Shown: in pieces, positions 21,393 to 33,555 of the stretch
How positions within the stretch are numbered: the first letter of the stretch is position 1
How the letters are laid out: each line of letters starts with the position of its first letter
NCBI GenBank assembly: GCA_025667525.1
Contig: CM046879.1
Span: forward strand, 365,508,639 to 365,572,638
Origin: Glebionis coronaria
Taxonomy: Eukaryota; Streptophyta; Magnoliopsida; Asterales; Asteraceae
Direction of reading: 5' to 3'
DNA length: 64,000 nucleotides
Notes under the pieces: generated by a model
What the model saw: the letters and a program-made list of their open reading frames with translations, nothing else
The model's database searches: none
Told to the model about the DNA's origin: nothing
Translations under genes and position numbers: made by a program

Positions 21393-24196
21393 TAATATTT
21401 CGTTTTTTAGTTCGTTTTCTCTTGGTCTAATCGAATTGATTGCACGATTTTAAGCTTGACTTAATTGTTTTTGGTTGTAAAACTTGTTTGGTAATCTATG
21501 TCTAATTTGCACAAAGCATGTAAAGAAAATGTAAAAATATTATACTATATCTACGTATACGTACTATCTAAAACATATTGCAAGTACAAAATTTAAATGC
21601 ACAAGATATAAAATGAAAAAAATGCAAATGAATGAAATTCTAAAATAAGAAATACAACATTTATACTACAAATTTAAAATCGACATATTAAACTAAATCT
21701 ATTTTTTTAAGTAAATGTAATCTATAATTTTGGTTCAAACTTTCAAATGTGAAAATCTTAACAGAAATCAAATGGGCCCAAGTCTAGCTAGCAAGCCCAA
21801 CTAAACACCAATGTCCAACAAGTATATAACGCAACTACTAACAGTTATAGTAAAAAGGACTACTATCGGAACCAAATTAACTACCAGGGGGTAACAAACT
21901 AACAAATTACTAATTGTGGACTGTGACTGAGAGAACAAGTAAAAAACTCAAGGGCTTAATCCGTACATCTCTAAAACTTAACTATATGCAAATACTGAAT
22001 ATCAGAAAAACGTTTTATGATAGTCTGACTACACTAAAATCATTTTCAAACTGTATTTCTAGAAAATCAATTAGACTCTAAAATTGTCAAACGAAAATCA
22101 GCATCAAGTAATCTTCCAAAAATATACTCTAACCTAATTAAACTTCTACAATTCGCTATTCTATAAACCATATCAGTAACTCCCACAACTGAATAATCCA
22201 AGTGCTGAAAAACTCAATTACCAAACACTAATTACAAAGCTAATCCAGAGAATTTAAAGTGCAAACTAGCATAGCTAAAACATATAACTAGAAAAGTTAA
22301 CAGAAGTCTAATAACAAGCAATTTCAAACAGGATGAAATCAAATTTACACTATAACAGATTACCACTTAGCTATTTTGCAAAAATCGGAATATGCGCTAC
22401 AATTCTAACTAGCAAGCAGATTATATAAAAAATGCAAGAAAATAAAACGTGCTTGACCTGTTACATCCAGGCCAGTCCGTTGATGACGAGAAGCGGAGCG
22501 CTGAACTCGCTTAAGAAAACGCTTATCCTTCACACTAGTCCTACTGCACTGCAACCTTGATCTTCAAACTGTAGCTCGACTACTAAATCCTCAACTAAAG
22601 CACTTCTAACTCGCTACTCCATCAACAGAACTTGTAACCTTCAATTCCAAAAACCTGCAAAACAGAAACAAAGCAAGAAAAACTGGACGAAACCTATCTC
22701 CTCAATTTGCTACAGTTCCTGCAAACATCAAACTAATATTATATCCTGCACTACTGCTGGGCTATAGAACCAAAACAGATTTAGTCCACCAGATAACGCC
22801 AACGGCTTCAAGTAAAAGCTGCCACTAGCTCAACAGAATGTACCAAACCTGAAAACAGAAAGCTGTATAGAACTCGAAATATTGCTAATATTGAACTACT
22901 GCTCCAAAAGAAAAGTTCTGAAATCCGTTTATTAGTTTAATGAGACAAGCTGATATCCAAACTACAACTCAAGATTATCACAGTCCTAAAATATGTAAAG
23001 AAATGTATCGAAAAGACTGAGTGTAAATCTCATAAGCTGTTTCGAGCTTATAACAAATTAATCTGAAAAATCATAGAGCTTATTTGCTAGAATTGAAAAC
23101 TAAATTCTTTAATTCTAAAAACGAACTTATCAACACTTTTAACTATTAAAAACGAAACTACTATCCAGACTGAAATTGACTTTAAAGGTTTCACTTCTAA
23201 AATTAACAGTAATTCAAGCGACGTGAACATTAATATCATCAAATCAAATATTTCGTAAACAGTAGAACGTAACAGTAAAGAATAGAAGAAGAGAAAGATT
23301 GAGAAAACTGTAACTCTAAATTTCCATTAATGGCTGAAAACTAATTCGGTTACAAAGCTTAACTAATACGGTTGAGGAATTACAACTGATTAAACTACTC
23401 CTAATTCTATCTAATAACTAACTATGTGTGAATTACACCTAAGCTAACCGTCTCAAATGAGGCCTTCGTTTTCTATTTATAGGCGTCGAGAGGAGAAGAG
23501 GTGACATGTTTCTTCCAATCAGAAGATGCCACGTGTAAAATACGAGGATTAGATGACTCGTTCTTCATTCTTGATTTGGGGCTTTCTTCTCCTTCAACTC
23601 TTGATCAAATTAACTTGTATCTTCGTGTAGAGGAGAGGATAAGGAGTCTTTTTGTAGTTATAAGCTTTGTATGAATCTTCATGGATCGTTCTTGAACCAG
23701 ACTTGCAGCTTTGTGGTAATGAAAAGATGAAATCGGTTTAATCTCTCTCTGTCTCTTCACGTTGGAGAAGACGTGAATGTGTTTGTGTCTTTGACCAGGT
23801 TTGGTCAATTGACCAAGTAATATAAGAGTTTAACTTTTCTTTTCTTTCCAAATTTCCTTTTAGTCCCTCCATTTCAATTTTTCATCAAATGTAATATAAA
23901 CTTTTAAGCACATTTCTTTTCATCCTTCGTCTTTGTAGAAATCGCAACATAAGCCCTCGATCTCGGTAAATAATAGCAAGTAAAGTCCTTGAAAGCTTCT
24001 TTCGTCATTTTCTTCGTCTTTTCATCAAATAAGTCCTTGAAAATGCGTCTTTGCTCAAAAATGTATCTTCTTACCTGAAAACACATGAAACGCAAATACA
24101 CGCGTAATTCTGATATTTTAAAGTTAAATATTATGTATTTGACAGTGTTTTTAGTGGTTTTTGGATCATTATTGATGAGTGTTTTCACACTTATCA
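21393..24196 (-). mobile_element. Element C 3' LTR (2,804 bp)
   Basis: TAATATTTCG...TTATCA, repeated at 30755-33555 with about 1% difference by eye. Preceded by TTTTA, matching the bases after the other LTR. TATA box complement at 23475-23482. Confidence 0.95.
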
Positions 24197-24210
24197 ACTC
24201 CCCTCCACTT
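24197..24210 (-). promoter_or_regulatory. Element C polypurine tract
   Basis: Minus strand AAGTGGAGGGGAGT abutting the 3' LTR. Confidence 0.8.
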
Positions 24211-26181
24211 GACCATTGCCATGACCTCATGCAACGCAGCATTTCAAAGCTCTAAAGTGCACTTTTCTTATAATTAACCAACCTTGGCCATTTTATGATT
24301 TAATAAACTATACTATGCTATATGATGAATGGTATTTACAATGCAATGCAAAGAAAACAATTCTATTTATGTATTTTTTTATTTTTTTCATAAATGGTTT
24401 TGATGGAAATAACTCATAAATAAATCAATGACTTAGATTAGGGCTTGGGTACCATGGATACTTATCACCCTCAAGTTTCACTTTCCCCATACCAAGCTTA
24501 AAAATGGGATCATTGTATTCACAAGTAAAAAGTGCATCAACTTATTCATAACAATTAAATGTGGAACCGGTTATTATTTGAGCAAATTGCTTGTGGGCAA
24601 ATTTGTCATTATTTCAAGTGTGAAGTATAAGAAATGTAAAATCCAAAAATAAGGAAGCACGGTTTTAATCCTAAGTAATCCTCTCATCCATTACTTGAAA
24701 AACCGCTCACAATTAATATAAGTCCGTTTCAAGAGTAATAAGTCATTCGCCTTATGTGTAAAATCCTCATGTCATGCTTTCATAAGTAGCTACACACTCG
24801 CTAAGGAAAGAAAATAAAACTCACGCAATAATTTACATCCGCCATCTTTTTGAGACTTTGGATCTTCAACCCCGCAACCCGTCAAGGTAATATTGGATTG
24901 GAGCAATCTATTAAATCCCCGCAACCCGTCAAGGTAATATTGGAATCTAATAGTTACTATAATTAACACTTCACTGCCCCTCTTGGGAGTCTTGTATAAT
25001 AATTATTTTTTTTTTTTTTTCTAGCCACTCATTTTTTTTGATAAGCCGCTCTTATTTTTCTTTATTCCTCACTAAGAATTTTGAAAAGAATAAAAGGAAA
25101 AACACCCGCTAAATATTGAGCATGACATAAGTCTAGTACACATAAAATGTTCTAACATAGAATCTTAAGACGTACTTATACCAACCATAAATGATTAGAC
25201 AAAAATGCATAAGAGATTACAAACCAATTAAAACCGTTCTTGATTATTTATTAACAATTATATACATGCGAAGAAAATAGAGGTAAAGAAGAGAAGGGTT
25301 TAGCCACAAGTAATTATCATGAAGTTTATCTAGCCCTTTTACACTTGCTTCAACTCTATCATTTCCCATTCTCCACAAATTTAAAATCTCAAATAATGAG
25401 ATTGGTGGATGCTTAGCCTAATAGACCAATGAAGGACTACATGGTTAAGGATATTAGCTAGAGAATGCTAAGATAAGCAAACTCGGGTTGAGTCAAAATA
25501 TCCATGGCGGGCCTAATATGTCAAAGAAGTCTAAACTTGTTAAAGCATGTTTTATTATATTTTTTTCTTTTTATATATTTTTTATGAAAAACAAAAGAAG
25601 AATATAAACAATGCAAATGTATTATGCAAATGAAAAATGATTAATGCAAAAATTATGAATGCATATTTTTGGTGGCCAAAGTAGATCAAAAATTTGAAAA
25701 ATGTTTGAAAAATTAATTTTCCAAGTTATCATGAGGTTAAGGCAATGGTCTAGGTAAGGTCACTTCGATAGAAGTCTCCCCTACACTTGAGATAAACATT
25801 GTCTTCAATGTTTAAGAGTATTGGAGTGAGCTCCCCTACACTTATGACATTGATAATTTTGTTTAACCCAAGTTAAGGAAGAGACAACTAAAGGGTATTC
25901 ATTTTAAGCACAAGTGTTTAGAATATCACAATAGCACAAACTAATCGAAGTGAACCGGATACACGGGCCTCCTCCATAAGCTCCAAGCATGAAATGTGAG
26001 AGAGCAACCCTTGAAACAAACACGAAAAGACGAAGAAAGGCCACCCCTCCAATTCAACTCTATCATAACATCCTTTTAATTAAACCTAACCTATTGAAAA
26101 TCTACTCTATGTTTTCTAACCTAGTTATTCAATGCTTGAGTTTTTTTTAACCCTAAGTCGCTAGCTCGACTCGGCCCCGAA
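24211..26181 (-). other. Element C 3' non-coding region
   Basis: About 2 kb, no credible gene. Holds two copies of CCGCAACCCGTCAAGGTAAT (24874 and 24917), the family hairpin (25794-25813) between purine-tract complements (25776-25789, 25831-25844), and a stem-loop after the gag-protease stop (26155-26172). Confidence 0.78.
25794..25813 (-). promoter_or_regulatory. Conserved 3'-region hairpin (C)
   Basis: Minus strand AAACATTGAAGACAATGTTT: stem unchanged, the only difference from A, B and D is in the loop (AAGA for AGGA). Confidence 0.75.
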
Positions 26182-29100
26182 TTAGGTTGTCCTTGGGGAA
26201 ACCATCATGGAGAGTAAAAGATTTACCCTCTTAGGAAAAACTCTCCATGATAAGGTAAAACAAGTTCTTAAGTACACAAAACCCCATAAATATCCACCAG
26301 GATCAAATACATAATTGCCCTCCCAAGAATAACGCATCCCAAAAGTGGACTTCTTAATCAATGGTGAGGTGGGTGAGGTTTCTTTGTTGATGATTCTTTC
26401 CCTTAAGTGTCCCATAAGATGATAAGGTGATACTTTAAAGTTTCCCATAAGGTTTCCTTTTAATACATCAAGCGGATACTGAGTTGGCTCAACATTCTCT
26501 ATACCAGGATCAAAAATCTTTTGCTTCATGGGAAAATAACAGGTGGTGGGAGCCTTTGAAGATTCTCCTTGATACTTCACATCATGAGAGAAAGGGTGTG
26601 TAGTAGTAAGTGTCATCACACTTATAGAGGAAACCACCATTTCTTTCTTGTTCTTAGAAAACTCCTCATCAAAAACATCCTCATATGGTGACATAAAGAA
26701 TCTCTCCAATTCAACATCCAAATGATATAAGTCACTATCATCTTGAAATTTCTCAAACATTGGTTCATCAAGTGAAGGCTCAAAGAGGTTGTGTGAATTG
26801 GTTTGTAAGAAAGGTGGTGAAATAAGTGAAGCATTTTGGTTTTGAGGTGTTTCACAAGGTGTGTAAGAAGGAGTAATAAGTGAAGGTTCATGAGAAGGTT
26901 GAGTGGGAATGGAATCTCCATAAAGCAATCTTTCTATTTCACGAATATCCTCATCCCAATTAGAAGAAGATGTATCAACCACAATATCATCCCTCTTAAG
27001 ATAAGCTTCAATCTCCTCATTAATCAACTCATCTTCACTAAGCATTCTTTCAATCTTTAGAACATCCTCTTCCAAATTTGGACTAGAGTTATCAATCTCA
27101 ATATCATCTCTCTTAAGATAATCTTCAATTTGTTTATCTATCAATTCATCCTCACTAAGCAATCTTTCAATCTCTAGAACATCCTCTTCCCAATTTGAAC
27201 TAGAGATATCAATCTCAATATCATCTCTCTTAAGATAATCTTCAATTTGTTTATCTATCAATTCATCCTCACTAAGCAATCTTTCAATCTCAAAAACCTT
27301 ATCACTCTCATCAATGATAGAACCCTCCTCATCATGATAGTCATCATAGATTGGTAGGTCAAGGCTTTGTGTTTCAAAAGGTATCTCCTCAAAACTCAAG
27401 GTAGTATGATCATCAAATAATGGAGGCTCAAAAATGGAGAACTCATAATCACTATATTCATCATAAATTGGTGTATCAAAAAGAGGTGGTTCATCATAAC
27501 TAGAATCCTCATTTGCTTCCTCATTTGTGTTGAAAATATGACTCAAATCTCCAAAATGAAATTGTTGGAGTTCATGAATACTCAATGAGGAAGTAATGGA
27601 GGCTATGGTCTCAACATAAGGAAGATCATATTCACCACTCTTACAAGCTTCATGAAAGTATTCATTACACACTTCATCAAGAATATCAACGTGATTCACC
27701 TCTTTATCAAGAATATCAACATGCTTAACCGTCTCGGGCTCATTGGATTTCTTAGACAATTGTCCCATGTTAAACACAATCTTTTGATCTTCCCCCCTCA
27801 TAATAAGTTCCCCCTCCACCACATCAATAAGAGTACGACCCATCCTTAAAAAGGGTCTACCAACAATAAGAGGAACTCTCGGGTCCATATCATAATCAAC
27901 CACTACAAAATCCGCGGGAAATGTAAACTTATCAACCCCTACAAACACATCCTCCGCTATGCCTACCGGATAAGCTATGGTACGGTTAGCTAACTCAAGT
28001 GTCATCCTAGTAGGTGTGAGCTCGGGAAGTGAAAGTCTTTTCCAAAGCGATAATGGCATGAGATTGATACTTGCCCCAAGATCCGCTAGCGCCATGCAAT
28101 TTTCCACCCCAGGAAAATTACAAGGTATCAAGAAGCGCCCCGGATCTCCAAGTTTTGTTGGTAAGGTTTTAAGTAGCACGGCGGAACAATTTTCATTAAG
28201 GGATGTGTTGGGCAAATCAACCAATTTTTCCTTGTTTGAGAGTAAATCCTTGAACATCTTAGCAAACTTTGGCATATAAGCAAGAGCTTCCGCAAAGGAT
28301 ATGTTGATGTTGAGTTGCTTGAACATCCTTAAGAAATTTGAGACTTGGATGTCATCCTTGTTCTTTAACTTGTCCTTTTTCAACCTTGAAGGATATGGAA
28401 GAGTTGGTTTTGGTGTAGGTGGAGTAGGTGTTGTAGTGAAAGATTTGTCTTTGTTAGCTTCTTCATTAGGAGGTGTGGAAGGTAGAGGAGAAGTAGGAAT
28501 AGGTTGAGAAGGTGTGTTTGATTGAATAGGAGCATTTTGAGGTGGTGAAATAGAGGTAGAAGGTTTGTCACAAGTAGGAACAAAAGTGGGTGGAACAATA
28601 GTAGGTTTAGGAGGTGAAGGATCCTTTGTTGTCTTTCCACTTCTTGTTGTAATAGCATTGACATTTGCCCTTGGATTTTTTTGTGTGTTAGAAGGTAAAG
28701 CCCCTTGTGGTCTTTGATTATAAAGCATCATAAACTTCTTATTTGTGTCTTCATGCATTTCTCTCATTCTTCTCTCATGAGCTTCATTCATTTCTCTTAA
28801 TCTCTTCTCATTAAGTTGGAACCTCCTTTCATTCTCTTGATTCATTTTGTGAAAAAGCTCAATTGTGTTATAATCTTGTGTAATATTTCCTTGAAAACCT
28901 TGGGGTTGGAAAGGTGGTGGTTGAAATCCTTGATTGGGTGGATGAAAATTATTTCCTTGATCTTGAAAGGTGTTGGGTGCTTTGTAATTGTTCCCTTGGT
29001 AAGCATAACACTCCCTTTGATAGCCTTGAACTTTATCACATTGTTGGTAGGAATGGGGACCTCCACAAGTCTCACATGAAAGAGCAATAGTATTCACATC

Positions 29101-29871
29101 ATTGGTGGAATTCTTGTTCAAAAAGAGTTCACAAAATTTCATGAGTGTGTTGGTCATAGTATCAAGCTTTTGAGAGATCATTTTTTCTATTTGAGGAGTA
29201 ACACTCTCTTGCACCACATGGACTCTCTCATCAAATTGTGTGTTAGCTTGCACCATCGATTTGTTCTCAATAATGTCCCAAGCTTCTTGAACGGATTTAG
29301 AGAAAATATTTCCACCCGCGGAAGAGTTGAGTGAATCTTGGTGGTATGGTCTTAATCCATTATAGAAAGTGTTGATTTGGTGATCCTCATTGAATCCATG
29401 ATTTGGACATTTCCTCAATAACTCCTTGAAATTTTCCCAAGCCTCACTAAATGTTTGATCATTCCTTTGTTGAAAACCAATAATTAATTTTCTCAAAGCC
29501 GTAGTTCTTGATAGAGGAAAGAACTGGTTCAAAAACTTCTTCCTTAAATCTTCCCAAGTGAAGATTCTCATAGATGGTTGCCTATCATACCAACTTCTAG
29601 CAAGACCCTCTAAGGAGAATGGGAATAGGATCAACTTAATGGCATCAGGAGGGACCCCATTATACTTAAGTGTATTGCAAAGTAACAAGAACCTCTTAAT
29701 ATGGTCGTGGGGGTCATCTATGGGTCTCCCTAAGAAGGGGCCAGAAGAAACCAAAGTGATCATGTGTGTATTAAGCTCAAAAGTGTGTGCGTTTATTTCG
29801 GGTATAACGATGGCGTCGGCATTTCCCTTCACTTTCGATTGGAGAATCTCCATAATAGGACGTTGATCCAT
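26182..29871 (-). CDS. Element C gag-protease polyprotein with acidic extension; no RT
   Basis: One uninterrupted frame of 1,229 residues. The ATG at 29871 (MDQRPIMEIL) is chosen since A has MATDNRPIIEIL at the same point; the frame is open further but without an ATG. Order: gag capsid core (about 40-200), zinc knuckle CETCGGPHSYQQC (266-278), a coiled-coil-like Glu/Arg/Met stretch (335-385), TTRSGK and Pro-rich linker (400-500), aspartic protease with [14 protein letters not shown] (595-608) and VGRPFLRMGRTLID, four 39-residue acidic repeats, then KQKIFDPGIE (about 1117) and NYVFDPGGY (1186-1194). RT, RNase H and integrase are absent, and the stop is followed by the normal 3' region. Likely supplies particles and protease, needing polymerase in trans (inference). 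Confidence 0.92.
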   Translation of the reverse strand: MDQRPIMEILQSKVKGNADAIVIPEINAHTFELNTHMITLVSSGPFLGRPIDDPHDHIKRFLLLCNTLKYNGVPPDAIKLILFPFSLEGLARSWYDRQPSMRIFTWEDLRKKFLNQFFPLSRTTALRKLIIGFQQRNDQTFSEAWENFKELLRKCPNHGFNEDHQINTFYNGLRPYHQDSLNSSAGGNIFSKSVQEAWDIIENKSMVQANTQFDERVHVVQESVTPQIEKMISQKLDTMTNTLMKFCELFLNKNSTNDVNTIALSCETCGGPHSYQQCDKVQGYQRECYAYQGNNYKAPNTFQDQGNNFHPPNQGFQPPPFQPQGFQGNITQDYNTIELFHKMNQENERRFQLNEKRLREMNEAHERRMREMHEDTNKKFMMLYNQRPQGALPSNTQKNPRANVNAITTRSGKTTKDPSPPKPTIVPPTFVPTCDKPSTSISPPQNAPIQSNTPSQPIPTSPLPSTPPNEEANKDKSFTTTPTPPTPKPTLPYPSRLKKDKLKNKDDIQVSNFLRMFKQLNINISFAEALAYMPKFAKMFKDLLSNKEKLVDLPNTSLNENCSAVLLKTLPTKLGDPGRFLIPCNFPGVENCMALADLGASINLMPLSLWKRLSLPELTPTRMTLELANRTIAYPVGIAEDVFVGVDKFTFPADFVVVDYDMDPRVPLIVGRPFLRMGRTLIDVVEGELIMRGEDQKIVFNMGQLSKKSNEPETVKHVDILDKEVNHVDILDEVCNEYFHEACKSGEYDLPYVETIASITSSLSIHELQQFHFGDLSHIFNTNEEANEDSSYDEPPLFDTPIYDEYSDYEFSIFEPPLFDDHTTLSFEEIPFETQSLDLPIYDDYHDEEGSIIDESDKVFEIERLLSEDELIDKQIEDYLKRDDIEIDISSSNWEEDVLEIERLLSEDELIDKQIEDYLKRDDIEIDNSSPNLEEDVLKIERMLSEDELINEEIEAYLKRDDIVVDTSSSNWDEDIREIERLLYGDSIPTQPSHEPSLITPSYTPCETPQNQNASLISPPFLQTNSHNLFEPSLDEPMFEKFQDDSDLYHLDVELERFFMSPYEDVFDEEFSKNKKEMVVSSISVMTLTTTHPFSHDVKYQGESSKAPTTCYFPMKQKIFDPGIENVEPTQYPLDVLKGNLMGNFKVSPYHLMGHLRERIINKETSPTSPLIKKSTFGMRYSWEGNYVFDPGGYLWGFVYLRTCFTLSWRVFPKRVNLLLSMMVSPRTT
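26920..27300 (-). repeat. 117-bp coding tandem repeats in C
   Basis: The EIERLL-coding sequence recurs at 26924, 27041, 27158 and 27275, exactly 117 bp (39 codons) apart, so the frame is kept. Unit: EIERLLSEDELIDKQIEDYL followed by KRDDIEID and a Ser/Trp/Glu link. A single equivalent occurs in the protease-RT linker of A (about 5650) and a weaker one in D. Confidence 0.9.
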
Positions 29872-30737
29872 GGCTACGAAATGGTCGAATGTATATATAA
29901 GTGAAATGACGTCTAAAAGCTTCCTCGGGGAAGTAAGTAATACACCAAAGGTGGTATGTTTACACGTGTGCGAGTACACGTGTAAGTAAACACGATGAAT
30001 GAGGGAGTAGCCCTCGGTCGACTTTGAAGAAGAAAAGGATTATCCTCTTCGAGGTTCGATATGAAATATCCACAAGAAAGTATATATATAATTACTACTT
30101 GGGTGTAAGACCCCCAATAAAGCCTTCCTTCTTAGAATACGCACTAGTGAATGGGGGGTTAGGTGGCGCGAAGCACTTAAGTACCTATTGACCCTTAGAT
30201 GGCATTTTATAGCACATCGCCTTTCTATTCACTTTGTAGTTTGTATTCTTCGAATTATTGCCTATTGGAAGTATTTATCTATTCTTGCTTTATTGAATTT
30301 GATCGATACGCGTGTCAAGGACCGGAACGCCCCTCAACACGGTGTATTGCCTCGGCAATACTTATGGAGAATATGTATGTTGGTTGTTCTTATACGTATA
30401 CGTATTTACATATAATAATATATAGAAAATATTTTTGTATTTATTTGTTTTTTAAGAAAAATACTATATGTACGTAAAAACGATGAAAACCGATATAATA
30501 CATATTTTTGGGTGTAATCTTTTAGGAAAAAGATTACTTTTTGGATTTTTTATTTTTTTGGTTCAATTCTTTAGGAAAAGAATTGATTTTGTGATTTTTT
30601 TATTTTTTTTTTGTATTTTTATCTTTTTGATTTTTTTTATGTTTTTGATTTATAATACGTAAAAATAACGTTCACAAAGTGAACGAATCCCAAAATCCAA
30701 TCGTCTCACTCAAAACCGTTAATCTTCACGAAAAGAA
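29872..30737 (-). other. Element C untranslated leader
   Basis: About 870 nt. Structures: 30012-30054 (GAAGA/TCTTC inside CCTCG/CGAGG, equivalent to A 17617-17658), GTATTGCCTCGGCAATAC (30344-30361, 8-bp stem), and CGTTCACTTTGTGAACG near the primer site (30669-30685, minus sense). 30400-30650 is AT-rich. No gene supported. Confidence 0.65.
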
Positions 30738-30752
30738 CCGGCAGCGGCGCCA
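30738..30752 (-). promoter_or_regulatory. Element C primer binding site
   Basis: Minus strand TGGCGCCGCTGCCGG, two bases from the LTR; one mismatch from the tRNA-Asp end as I know it. Confidence 0.82.
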
Positions 30753-30754
30753 TT

Positions 30755-33555
30755 TAATATTTCGTTTTTTAGTTCGTTTTCTCTTGGTCTAATCGAATTG
30801 ATTGCACGATTTTAAGCTTGACTTAATTGTTATTGGTTGTAAAACTTGTTTGGTAATCTATGTCTAATTTGCACAAAGCATGTAAAGAAAATGTAAAAAT
30901 ATTATACTATATCTACGTATACGTACTATCTAAAATATATTGCAAGTACAAAATTTAAATGCACAAGATATAAAATGAAAAAAATGCAAATGAATGAAAT
31001 TCTAAAATAAGAAATACAACATTTATACTACAAATTTAAAATCGACATATTAAACTAAATCTATTTTTTTAAGTAAATGTAATCTATAATTTTGGTTCAA
31101 ACTTTCAAATGTGAAAATCTTAACATAAATCAAATGGGCCCAAGTCTAGCTAGCAAGCCCAACTAAACACCAATGTCCAACAAGTATATAACGCAACTAC
31201 TAACAGTTATAGTAAAAAGGACTACTAACGGAACCAAATTAACTACCAGGGGGTAACAAACTAACAAATTACTAATTGTGGACTGTGACTGAGAGAACAA
31301 GTAACAAACTCAAGGGCTTAATCCGTACATCTCTAAAACATAACTATATGCAAATACTGAATATCAGAAAAACGTTTTATGATAGTCTGACTACACTAAA
31401 ATCATTTTCAAACTGTATTTTTAGAAAATCAATCAGACTCTAAAATTGTCAAACGAAAATCAGCATCAAGTAATCTTCCAAAAATATACTCTAACCTAAT
31501 TAAACTTCTACAATTCGCTATTCTATAAACCATATCAGTAACTCCCACAACTGAATAATCCAAGTGCTGAAAAACTCAATTGCCAAACACTAATTACAAA
31601 GCTAATCCAGAGAATCTAAAGTGCAAACTAGCATAGCTAAAACATATAACTAGAAAAGTTAACAGAAGTCTAATAGCAAGCAATTTCAAACAGGATGAAA
31701 TCAAATTTACACTATAATAGATTACCACTTAGCTATTTTGTAAAAATCGAAATATGCGCTACAATTCTAACTAGCAAGCAGATTATATAAAAAATGCAAG
31801 AAAATAAAACGTGCTTGACCTGTTACATCCAGGCCAGTCCGTTGATGACGAGAAGCGGAGCGCTGAACTCGCTTCAGAAAACGCTTATCCTTCACACTAG
31901 ACCTACTGCACTACAACCTTGATCTTCAAACTGTAGCTCGACTACTAAATCCTCCAACTAAAGCACTTCTAACTCGCTACTCCATCAACAGAACTTGTAA
32001 CCTTCAATTCCAAAAACCTGCAAAACAGAAACAAAGCAAGAAAAACTGGACGAAACCTATCTCCTCAATTTGCTACAGTTCCTGCAAACATCAAACTAAT
32101 ATCCTATCCTGCATTACTGCTGGGCTATAGAACCAAACAGATTTAGTCCACCAGATAACTCCAACGGCTTCAAGTAAAAGCTGCCACTAGCTCAACAGAA
32201 TGTACCAAACCTGAAAACAAAAAGCTGTATAGAACTCGAAATATTGCTAATATTGAACTACTGCTCCAAAAGAAAAGTTCTGAAATCCGTTTATCAGTTT
32301 AATGAGACAAGCTGATATCCAAACTACAACTCAAGATTATCACAGTCCTAAAATATGTAAAGAAATGTATCGAAAAGACTAAGTGTAAATCTCATAAGCT
32401 GTTTCGAGCTTATAACAAATTAAACTGAAAAATCATAGAGCTTATTTGCTAGAATTGAAAACTGAATTTTTTAATTCTAAAAACGAACTTATCAACACTT
32501 TTAACTATTAAAAACGAAACTACTATCCAGACTGAAATTGACTTTAAAGGTTTCACTTTTAAAATTAACAGTAATTCAAGCGACGTGAACATTAATATCA
32601 TCAAATCAAATATTTCGTAAACAGTAGAACGTAATAGTAAAGAATAGAAGAAGAGAAATATTAAGAAAACTGTAACTCTAAATTTCCATTAATGGCTGAA
32701 AACTAATTTGGTTACAAAGCTTAACTAATACGGTTGAGGAATTACAACTGATTAAACTACTCCTAATTCTATCTAATAACTAACTATGTGTGAATTACAC
32801 CTAAGCTAACCGTCTCAAATGAGGCCTTCGTTTTCTATTTATAGGCGTCGAGAGGAGAAGAGGTGACGTGTTTCTTCCAATCAGGAGATGCCACATGTAA
32901 AATACGAGGATTAGATGACTCGTTCTTCATTCTTTATTTGGGGATTTCTTCTCCTTCAACTCTTGATCAAATTAACTTGTATCTTCGTGTAGAGGAGAGG
33001 ATAAGGAGTCTTTTTGTAGTTATAAGCTTTGTATGAATCTTCATGGATCGTTCTTGAACCAGACTTGCAGGTTTGTGGTAATGAAAAGATGAAATCGGTT
33101 TAATCTCTCTCTCTCTTCACGTTGGAGAAGACGTGAATGTGTTTGTGTCTTTGACCGGGTTTGGTCAATTGACCAAGTAATATAAGAGTTTAACTTTTCT
33201 TTTCTTTCCAAATTTCCTTTTAGTCCCTCCATTTCAATTTTTCATCAAATGTAATATAAACTTTTAAGCACATTTCTTTTCATCCTTCGTCTTTGTAGAA
33301 ATCGCAACTTAAGCCCTCGATCTCGGTAAATAATAGCAAGTAAAGTCCTTGAAAGCTTCTTTCGTCATTTTCTTCGTCTTTTAATCAAATAAGTCCTTGA
33401 AACGCGTCTTTGCTCAAAAATGTATCTTGTTACCTGAAAACACATGAAACGCAAATACACGCGTAATTCTGATATTTTAAAGTTAAATATTATGTATTTG
33501 ACAGTGTTTTTAGTGGTTTTTGGATCATTATTGATGAGTGTTTTCACACTTATCA
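30755..33555 (-). mobile_element. Element C 5' LTR (2,801 bp)
   Basis: Direct repeat of 21393-24196, with the same TAATA...TATCA ends. TATA box complement TATTTATA at 32836-32843. Followed by TTTTA (33556-33560), completing a perfect 5-bp duplication. Confidence 0.95.

Noticed and set aside
23605..23808. Open frames in C's LTRs (also 23904-24242, 33041-33232, 33365-33556)
   Set aside because: Present in one LTR but shortened or shifted in the other; no recognisable protein.
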